A stretch of 64,000 nt of DNA from Streptomyces canus (GTDB lineage: Bacteria > Actinomycetota > Actinomycetes > Streptomycetales > Streptomycetaceae): positions 6,758,001-6,822,000 of the forward strand of contig NZ_CP107989.1 of NCBI RefSeq assembly GCF_041435015.1. The letters run 5' to 3'. Shown piece after piece: positions 61,122 through 64,000 of the stretch. Within the stretch, counting starts at the first letter, position 1. Each line of letters begins with the position of its first letter. Both the position numbers and the translations under genes were made by a program. The notes under the pieces are model-generated. The model saw only the letters and a program-made list of their open reading frames with translations. It made no database searches and was not told the DNA's origin.

Positions 61122-62519
61122 TACTGCAACGGTCTTTGCCGTGACTGCTGGCCAATTCGGTCGTTGGTGTGGTTATGGGTGGGGACCTTGCTGATGTCAG
61201 GCTGTGGGCGGGTGAACTGGACGCTCTGCATGAGCGGTTCGTGCACAGGTTCAACCGGGAGGAGCCACGTCAGTCGGCGCTGGCTTACATGCGGGGCCTG
61301 GTCGCTCCGCTGCAGCGCAAGAACGGCTGGACGCTGGCGGAGGAGGCCGGACACGCCGGTCCCGATCGCATCCACCGACTGCTGAACCGGATCGAGTGGG
61401 ACGCCGACGAGGTCCTGAACGACGTACGCGACTACGTCGTGGAACACCTCGGAGACCGGGATGCCGTCCTGATCGTCGACGACACCGGCTTTCTCAAGAA
61501 GGGCATCCGCTCGGCCGGTGTGCAAAGGCAGTACTCCGGAACCGCCGGCCGCACCGAGAACAGCCAGATCGGTGTGTTCCTCGCCTACGCCACCGGCCGC
61601 GGACGCACGTTGATAGACCGCCGTCTGTATCTGCCCACGTCCTGGACGGACGACCGGGACCGCTGCCGGCGGGCCGGCATCGACGACCACGTCGCCTTCG
61701 AGACGAAGGTGGCCATGGCCAAGGCGATGGTCCGCCGGGCCATCACCGACCGGATCCCTTTCGGATGGGTGACGGCGGACGCCGCCTACGGCTACAGCAA
61801 GGGCTGGCGCTTCGAGCTCGAGCAGGCGGACGTCTTCCACGTCATGGCCACCACCCGGCACGACACCGTCGTCACCCGCTGGTCCATCGACCACCCCGTC
61901 CACGGCCTGTTCCCCGGCCTGCCCCGGCAGAAATGGAAACGCCGTTCCTGCGGCGAGGGAGCCCATGGCCGGCGGATCTACGACTGGGCCCGCGTCGAAG
62001 TGAGGCCCTGGCACCGCGAGGACCGCCGGCACTGGGTCCTCGCCCGCCGCAGCGTGAGCAGGCCCGAGGAGATCTCCTACTACATCGCCTACTGTCCCGC
62101 CGACACCACCCTGGACGAGCTGATCCGCATCGCGGGCAGCCGCTGGGCCGTCGAGGAATGCTTCCAGACCGCCAAGCAGGAGTGCGGCCTGGACGACTAC
62201 CAGGTCCGCCGCTACCCCGGCTGGCACCGTCACATGACCCTGGCCATGGCCACCCACGCCTGCCTGACCGTCCTGCGAGCCCGACAGCTGGACACCGACA
62301 AAGCAGAAACGGATCCTCCCAGCTCATCCATCTCAGCCTCGCCGAGATCAGACGTCTGATCACCCGCCTCACCGACCGTCGTCCCACCCCGGCCGACCAC
62401 ATCCTGCACTGGTCAACCTGGCGACGACGACGCCAGCACCAAGCCCGCATCAGCCACTACAAACGACGCGGACACAGCCCCTGAACTGCCCAGCACTCAG
62501 AACAAGCACCGTTGCAGTA
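61122..62519. mobile_element. IS701-type insertion sequence
   Basis: A 1398-bp element with terminal inverted repeats TACTGCAACGGT (61122-61133) and ACCGTTGCAGTA (62508-62519), flanked by a duplicated CTAG (61118-61121 and 62520-62523). CTAG is the known target of IS701-family elements. It encodes one transposase. The original uninterrupted joint would read GGCCTAGGCC. The right CTAG supplies the TAG stop codon of the phosphotransferase gene on the minus strand. Confidence 0.92.
61175..62359 (+). CDS. IS701 family transposase, C-terminus frameshifted
   Basis: A DDE-type transposase. Acidic residues are in 'AVLIVDDTGFLKKGIRSAG', 'GWVTADAAYGYSKGWR' and 'SRWAVEECFQTAKQECGLDDYQVRRY'. The start is ATG 61175 (GTG 61169 possible). 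The frame ends at 62359 with 'AETDPPSSSISASPRSDV', which is not family-like. In the -1 frame, bases from about 62310 to 62484 read 'QLIHLSLAEIRRLITRL' and 'HWSTWRRRRQHQARISHY', the normal IS701 C-terminus, so a frameshift has removed the last 55 residues unless it is bypassed. All three catalytic regions are upstream of the shift. Confidence 0.85.
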   Translation: MGGDLADVRLWAGELDALHERFVHRFNREEPRQSALAYMRGLVAPLQRKNGWTLAEEAGHAGPDRIHRLLNRIEWDADEVLNDVRDYVVEHLGDRDAVLIVDDTGFLKKGIRSAGVQRQYSGTAGRTENSQIGVFLAYATGRGRTLIDRRLYLPTSWTDDRDRCRRAGIDDHVAFETKVAMAKAMVRRAITDRIPFGWVTADAAYGYSKGWRFELEQADVFHVMATTRHDTVVTRWSIDHPVHGLFPGLPRQKWKRRSCGEGAHGRRIYDWARVEVRPWHREDRRHWVLARRSVSRPEEISYYIAYCPADTTLDELIRIAGSRWAVEECFQTAKQECGLDDYQVRRYPGWHRHMTLAMATHACLTVLRARQLDTDKAETDPPSSSISASPRSDV

Positions 62520-63419
62520 CTAGGCCGCGGCGAGTACTTCTTCCAGGGCCCGCATGCCCACTGCCGCGAGGACGGGGTTCTTTCCGCCCCGGTAGTAGTG
62601 CACCGCGCCCACCCCGAAGCGCAGGGCCCAGCCGCGCCCCCGCTCCCAGGTGGCGTCGTCGACGTCGGCCGCCGAGCGGAACACCTCGCGGCTCTCGCGG
62701 TCGAACAGCGTCCACGCCGGCAGCATGTCCGCCGCCGGGTCCCCGGTGCCGAGGCCGCCGAAGTCGATGACCGCGGTGAGTCGGCCGTTCTCGGTGAGCA
62801 GGTTGCCGGGCAGGAGATCGGCGTGGAGCCAGACGGGTTCCCGTTCCCACTGGGGCAGTTGGAGGGTCTCGTCCCAGAGCCGGGTCGCGCGGTCGGCGTC
62901 CAGGATTCCGTCGGCGTCGAGGTCACGGATCGCGAGCCGGGCGTAGTCGTCCCGCCCCTGGAGGGGCCCACCACGGAAGGACGTCGGCGCACCGGCGGCG
63001 TCGACCTCTCGCAGCGCGACGAGGAACCGCCCCAACTCGACGGCGGCCTCCGTGTGTTCGCGGATCGGTGAGTCGTAGGCGTTGTCCCCGGCCAGCCACC
63101 GGTACACGCCCCACTGAAGCCCGTACCCCCGCCCCGGCTCCCCCAGCGCCAACGGCTCCGGCACGGCCAGCGGCAGATGCGGTGCCAGCCCGGGCAACCA
63201 CCGGTGTTCAAAGGCGATCTGCCCCGCCCCACCGGGCAACCGGGGCAGCCGTACGACCATGTCGTCCCCGAGCCGGTACATCGCGTTGTCGGTCCCGGAG
63301 GACTCGACCCGGCTCACGGAAAGTCCGTCCCACTCCGGAAACTGATCCGTGATCAGTCCCTCGACCAGCGCCGCGTCGATGTCGAGCTCGTCGGCGTGCA
63401 TCTTCGTGGTGGCGGACAT
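62520..63419 (-). CDS. Aminoglycoside phosphotransferase family protein
   Basis: A 299-residue APH/choline kinase-fold protein. Conserved parts: 'MYRLGDDMVVRLPR' (ATP-binding lysine region is unusual), 'VWLHADLLPGNLLTENGRLTAVIDFGGLGTGDPAADML' with the catalytic Asp and metal-binding Asp, and 'WTLFDRESREVF'. Many Streptomyces copies act on unknown alcohols or on antibiotics. ATG 63417-63419 is chosen as CTGGAG lies five bases upstream. Its TAG stop (62520-62522) is part of the CTAG target duplicated by the IS, so the coding part is intact. Confidence 0.9.
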   Translation of the reverse strand: MSATTKMHADELDIDAALVEGLITDQFPEWDGLSVSRVESSGTDNAMYRLGDDMVVRLPRLPGGAGQIAFEHRWLPGLAPHLPLAVPEPLALGEPGRGYGLQWGVYRWLAGDNAYDSPIREHTEAAVELGRFLVALREVDAAGAPTSFRGGPLQGRDDYARLAIRDLDADGILDADRATRLWDETLQLPQWEREPVWLHADLLPGNLLTENGRLTAVIDFGGLGTGDPAADMLPAWTLFDRESREVFRSAADVDDATWERGRGWALRFGVGAVHYYRGGKNPVLAAVGMRALEEVLAAA

Positions 63420-63495
63420 GCGGCTCCAGGGCAGGGAGGCGGGCATCGGCGGTGGAGCGTAACCGCGCTCCGGGGGGCGGAGCCATCGCTTTTCG

Positions 63496-63840
63496 TCAGC
63501 CCTCCGGGCCGGAGAACCCCTCCGCGAGCGCGCGATGCCCCGCCGCGGCCTGCGGGGCCTCGGCGGGGGTGACGGACGAGCCCGGCAGCCGGCCGAGGCG
63601 CTCGATCTCGTCGGCGAAGCGCAGGTGCTCCGAGCGGGCGTGCTCCCGGCACGGCAGGCACGTCACGTGGTCCGGTCGCGGCGAGGTCATGGCGTACGGC
63701 ACCCGCAGTCCGCACCCGGTGGCGACGACGCTCGGCAGGTCCCCGGCCAGGCCGAAGGTGGCCGCGAGCATATTGCGGACGGCGGCCTCGCCACGGACCA
63801 CCTTCACCTCGACATGGATGTGCGGGTCGTCCTCGCTCAA
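63496..63840 (-). CDS. Small conserved Streptomyces protein, function unknown
   Basis: A 114-residue protein 'MSEDDPHIHVEVKVVRGEAAVRN...' with a CxxC pair in 'VTCLPCREHARSEHLRF' and a mostly helical C-terminus; a His and Cys set could bind a metal. The start codon TTG (63838-63840) lies in a 17-bp tandem duplication, so its exact start is uncertain. It follows the phosphotransferase gene at 76 bases on the same strand. I do not recognise the family. Confidence 0.65.
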   Translation of the reverse strand: MSEDDPHIHVEVKVVRGEAAVRNMLAATFGLAGDLPSVVATGCGLRVPYAMTSPRPDHVTCLPCREHARSEHLRFADEIERLGRLPGSSVTPAEAPQAAAGHRALAEGFSGPEG

Positions 63841-63859
63841 CCGTCGTCCTCGCTCAACC
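63826..63859. repeat. 17-bp tandem duplication at a start codon
   Basis: GTCGTCCTCGCTCAACC is repeated exactly at 63826-63842 and 63843-63859. On the minus strand the outer copy puts a TTG behind GGAGGAGGGCGG, which reads TTG AGC GAG GAC GAC GGT TGA, a 6-codon ORF overlapping the second TTG as TTGA. Confidence 0.85.
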
Positions 63860-63879
63860 GCCCTCCTCCTCCCACGGGT

Positions 63880-63908
63880 ACGGCCGCCCCGGATCCCGGG
63901 ACGGCCGT
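63880..63908 (-). terminator. Hairpin after the M4 protease gene
   Basis: ACGGCCGCCCCGG (63880-63892) and CCGGGACGGCCGT (63896-63908), one mismatch, ATC loop, 18 bases after the protease stop on the minus strand. Confidence 0.65.
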
Positions 63909-63925
63909 GTCACACGCGAGAGCTC

Positions 63926-64000
63926 TCAGTTCACGTTCACCGCGCTCCAGGCCGCCGCCACCGCGTTGTACTCCGTACTGCCCGCGCCGTACAGGTCCTT
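63926..64000 (-). CDS. C-terminal end of a second M4 neutral protease (partial)
   Basis: The last 24 residues, 'KDLYGAGSTEYNAVAAAWSAVNVN', are typical of the C-terminal helix of Streptomyces thermolysin-like proteases; the protease at 10714-13113 has the related 'SLYGAGSAQYAGVGNAFAGINV'. Unlike that one, no Ig-like or beta-sandwich modules follow the M4 end. The rest lies beyond the right edge. Confidence 0.8.
   Translation of the reverse strand, partial: KDLYGAGSTEYNAVAAAWSAVNVN

Overview
This window comes from a Streptomyces chromosome. The DNA is very G+C-rich, GTG starts are common, gene ends overlap tightly, and the gene order (six-gene SCO2521-2525-like cassette, recO-uppS, zur-znu, glyS, dusB, ppdK, nirBD, SoxR-type reductase) matches what I recall of the Streptomyces coelicolor SCO2525-to-SCO2475 interval. 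No rRNA, tRNA or CRISPR was seen.

Layout: (1) 1-8843: end of a barrel-type enzyme, a GNAT acetyltransferase, then a poorly understood cassette (906-7374) of a SAM methyltransferase, three SCO252x-family proteins, a ParA-like ATPase with an altered P-loop, and a membrane-anchored PLD-like protein; then a secreted S33 peptidase. (2) 9004-17903: core genes recO and uppS, a secreted M4 protease, the zinc regulator and high-affinity zinc transporter (zur, znuB, znuC, znuA), and glyS. (3) 17986-32632: exporters, an aldo/keto reductase-TetR pair under a large palindrome, a divergent MFS/XRE pair, a 1447-residue CtpI-like P-type ATPase, a lone TnpB-related gene, another MFS exporter and dusB. A 99-bp tandem repeat array (32750-33310) follows. 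(4) 33311-43061: an LTA-synthase-like sulfatase, a two-gene sugar hydrolase operon divergent from its ROK regulator, and ppdK. (5) 43581-50139: an arabinoxylan locus: an ECF sigma factor fused to a zinc anti-sigma-like segment, membrane helices and an arabinose-binding AbfB domain; a secreted GH10-CBM13-GH62 enzyme; and a divergent, sortase-anchored arabinofuranosidase. (6) 51149-57212: SDR, LysE exporter, and the nitrite reductase operon (FAD protein, nirB, nirD) under a likely GlnR box. (7) 57852-64000: CPT-like kinase, class F sortase with a surface protein, a SoxR-box-controlled FMN reductase, a VOC protein, an IS701-type element inserted exactly at the stop codon of a phosphotransferase gene, and the end of a second M4 protease.

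Decayed genes lie between the intact ones: an IS5-type transposase (43206), a YceI fragment (48101), a histidine-kinase tail (50515) and a TauE/SafE transporter (57535).

The most interesting systems are the SCO2521-2525-like cassette with its added membrane protein, the sigma-AbfB fusion beside the enzymes it may control, and the TnpB-related gene that keeps its RuvC triad but has lost the zinc ribbon. Two separate genes (recO and the gene at 63840) are each preceded by a tiny overlapping ORF that looks like a duplication of their own start.
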